Shown one piece after another: positions 62,951 through 64,000 of a DNA stretch of 64,000 bases. This DNA comes from Bradyrhizobium manausense (GTDB taxonomy: Bacteria; Pseudomonadota; Alphaproteobacteria; Rhizobiales; Xanthobacteraceae), in NCBI RefSeq assembly GCF_018129685.1, contig NZ_JAFCLG010000004.1:124001-188000 (forward strand), in the 5' to 3' direction. The translations under genes were made by a program, and so were the position numbers. The number at the start of each line of letters is the position of its first letter. Positions within the stretch are counted from its first letter, which is position 1. The notes under the pieces were generated by a model. It did not search any database and was not told the origin of the DNA. It worked only from the letters and a program-made list of their open reading frames with translations.

Positions 62951-63252
62951 GCGCGTGCTTCGGCTCGATTGTCGTTGGTTCGCCCACGCCCGTCGCGGCG
63001 ATTATCACCGCGGGAGGCCCTTTCGGCCGGCCGAGGCGTAATCGCAGAAACTTTCGATACGACCGACGATCGCGGTCCGACGCGCCTCCGAGTGAACCGC
63101 GTCTTGAGAATTCTGCGTCGCGGCAAAGGTTCCCAATCGCACCGCAGACAGGCTACCTTTTCCACGCCGTAAGAGTGCACACGGCGAACGTCGCTGCCAG
63201 CGGACTCGTCGGGCGGCCGACAGAAACGCTTCCGGCAAGACCACGATCAGCG

Positions 63253-63999
63253 TCAATCAAACGGAACAGCTTGCGCGATATTCTTTCCGGTGGGCTCGAG
63301 CCCGGCGAGGGGCGACGCAGAATCGGAGACCGGCCGTTTCACAATGGCACGCCGATCCTTCACATAAGCGATGGGGACCCCGAATCGTTCAACGCTGGCG
63401 ACGACCTTCCCATCGAGGTCGTGGTCGCAGTTCATCTGCGTGGGAGCAATGAAGAATTCCGATTCGTCCCATTCGGACCTGAAATCCCAGCGCAATTGAG
63501 GAAGGGTGACACTCCGATCGAATGGCAGACGTTCTCCACACACGGCGACAGAATAGATGTTCGTAGATTTCACGGCGTCAGCGGCTGTCTCCTCGCGCAA
63601 CAACGCCTCAAGCTTGTGAATCGCCTCGGGCATGCTGTTGAACCAGTAGTCGAGATCGTACCGACGGAAAGCTCCGGGAAGACCCCCGACCAGCGCATTG
63701 TAGGACAGGCTCTCGTAAGGGTGCAGCCTCGCCAACATGCTGCCGTCCCACAGAAAGGAAACACAGAGGATCGTAACAGCTGCCGATGTCAGATGGCGGC
63801 TTCGCAAAGCAATCGCGTCGAGCAAATCGCTCAAGCCCACACCGGCGAGCGCCGCAAGCGGAGGAAGCACAAACAGAAAATGACGCATGCCGCTGAAGGC
63901 TGGGCCGTGAACGAGCACCTGGCACAGGATCGGAAACAGAAGGGTGATCGATAGCAGTGCGAGATCGCGGCGCCGTTGTGAGCCAGGTCCGGCGGGGCG
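63253..63999 (-). CDS. Membrane glycosyltransferase, C-terminal part (5' end outside window)
   Basis: The frame is open from the right edge to the stop at 63253, about 248 residues. It starts within a hydrophobic helix (DLALLSITLLFPILCQVL), then GMRHFLFVLPPLAALAGVGL, another helix and a soluble tail with HPYESLSYNALVGGLPGAFR and YDLDYWFNSMPEAI. The RHFLFVLPPLA and HPYE...YN pattern is seen at the C-terminus of family 39-type (dolichyl-phosphate-mannose-like) glycosyltransferases. Substrate unknown. Not related to the PGC. Confidence 0.7.
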   Translation of the reverse strand, partial: RPAGPGSQRRRDLALLSITLLFPILCQVLVHGPAFSGMRHFLFVLPPLAALAGVGLSDLLDAIALRSRHLTSAAVTILCVSFLWDGSMLARLHPYESLSYNALVGGLPGAFRRYDLDYWFNSMPEAIHKLEALLREETAADAVKSTNIYSVAVCGERLPFDRSVTLPQLRWDFRSEWDESEFFIAPTQMNCDHDLDGKVVASVERFGVPIAYVKDRRAIVKRPVSDSASPLAGLEPTGKNIAQAVPFD

Positions 64000-64000
64000 C

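Noticed and set aside
63900..64000. Suspected frameshift in the glycosyltransferase near 63935
   Set aside because: Re-reading the run CGGAAACAGA on the minus strand gives a continuous frame (ITLLFPILCQVLVHG), so the gene is simply cut by the window edge.

Overview
The window is a GC-rich alphaproteobacterial chromosome segment holding an essentially complete photosynthesis gene cluster (PGC) of about 50 kb (roughly 8.4-59.4 kb). Gene content and order point to a photosynthetic Bradyrhizobium or a close relative such as Rhodopseudomonas. The markers are two ppsR genes, a bacteriophytochrome without a kinase domain beside ppsR2, a heme oxygenase, aerR, puf genes without pufC, and an oxygen-dependent AcsF with no bchE. 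I infer the genus from this architecture and cannot prove it from sequence alone.

Left flank (1-8.2 kb): the 3' end of leuA, an orphan TRAP-type binding protein, a Spy/LTXXQ-like periplasmic protein, tRNA-Lys(CTT), the frameshifted remains of a response regulator, an ECF sigma factor divergent from a small membrane protein, a DUF427 protein, a membrane alpha/beta hydrolase and a DUF3422 protein. The ECF sigma/membrane protein intergenic region carries two TGT-N12-ACA palindromes of the PpsR type, so this pair may belong to the photosynthesis regulon.

PGC part 1 (8.4-23.6 kb): divergent hemC, bchI-bchD, hemE (reverse), an unnamed alpha/beta hydrolase, bchO, crtI-crtB, hemF, a 48-residue membrane peptide, crtC-crtD (reverse) and crtE-crtF. 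Part 2 (23.7-37.3 kb): bchCXYZ, a pufQ-like gene, pufBALM, ppsR1, bchG, a PucC-family transporter gene, bchP, tspO and a small membrane protein. Part 3 (37.4-43.4 kb) is the regulatory centre: cycA (reverse), ppsR2-bphP, then heme oxygenase and aerR (reverse). Part 4 (43.7-59.4 kb): bchFNBHLM, lhaA, puhABC, a 101-residue ORF, acsF, puhE and hemA. Most joints are ATGA or TGATG overlaps, implying long translationally coupled operons.

Together these genes run from glycine + succinyl-CoA (HemA) through tetrapyrrole steps (HemC, HemE, HemF), Mg insertion (BchHID), ring E closure (AcsF), the two dark-operative reductases (BchLNB, BchXYZ) and esterification (BchG, BchP) to bacteriochlorophyll a. CrtEBI/CDF make spirilloxanthin-type carotenoids. 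The products assemble into an LH1-reaction centre (PufBALM, PuhA, assembly factors) that takes electrons from cytochrome c2. The two ring/side-chain oxidation enzymes present (HemF, AcsF) both require O2, fitting aerobic anoxygenic photosynthesis. Perfect TGT-N12-ACA boxes lie before crtI (two), between crtD and crtE, and before bchC, cycA, ppsR2 and bchF. FixK/FNR-like TTGA-N6-TCAA sites lie at bchC and between cycA and ppsR2. Control by light (BphP), redox (PpsR1) and oxygen is therefore readable from the sequence.

Right flank (59.5-64 kb): a four-helix membrane protein, a CBS-domain protein, glgX (reverse) and the C-terminal part of a membrane glycosyltransferase running off the window. 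I saw no insertion sequence, CRISPR array or rRNA.
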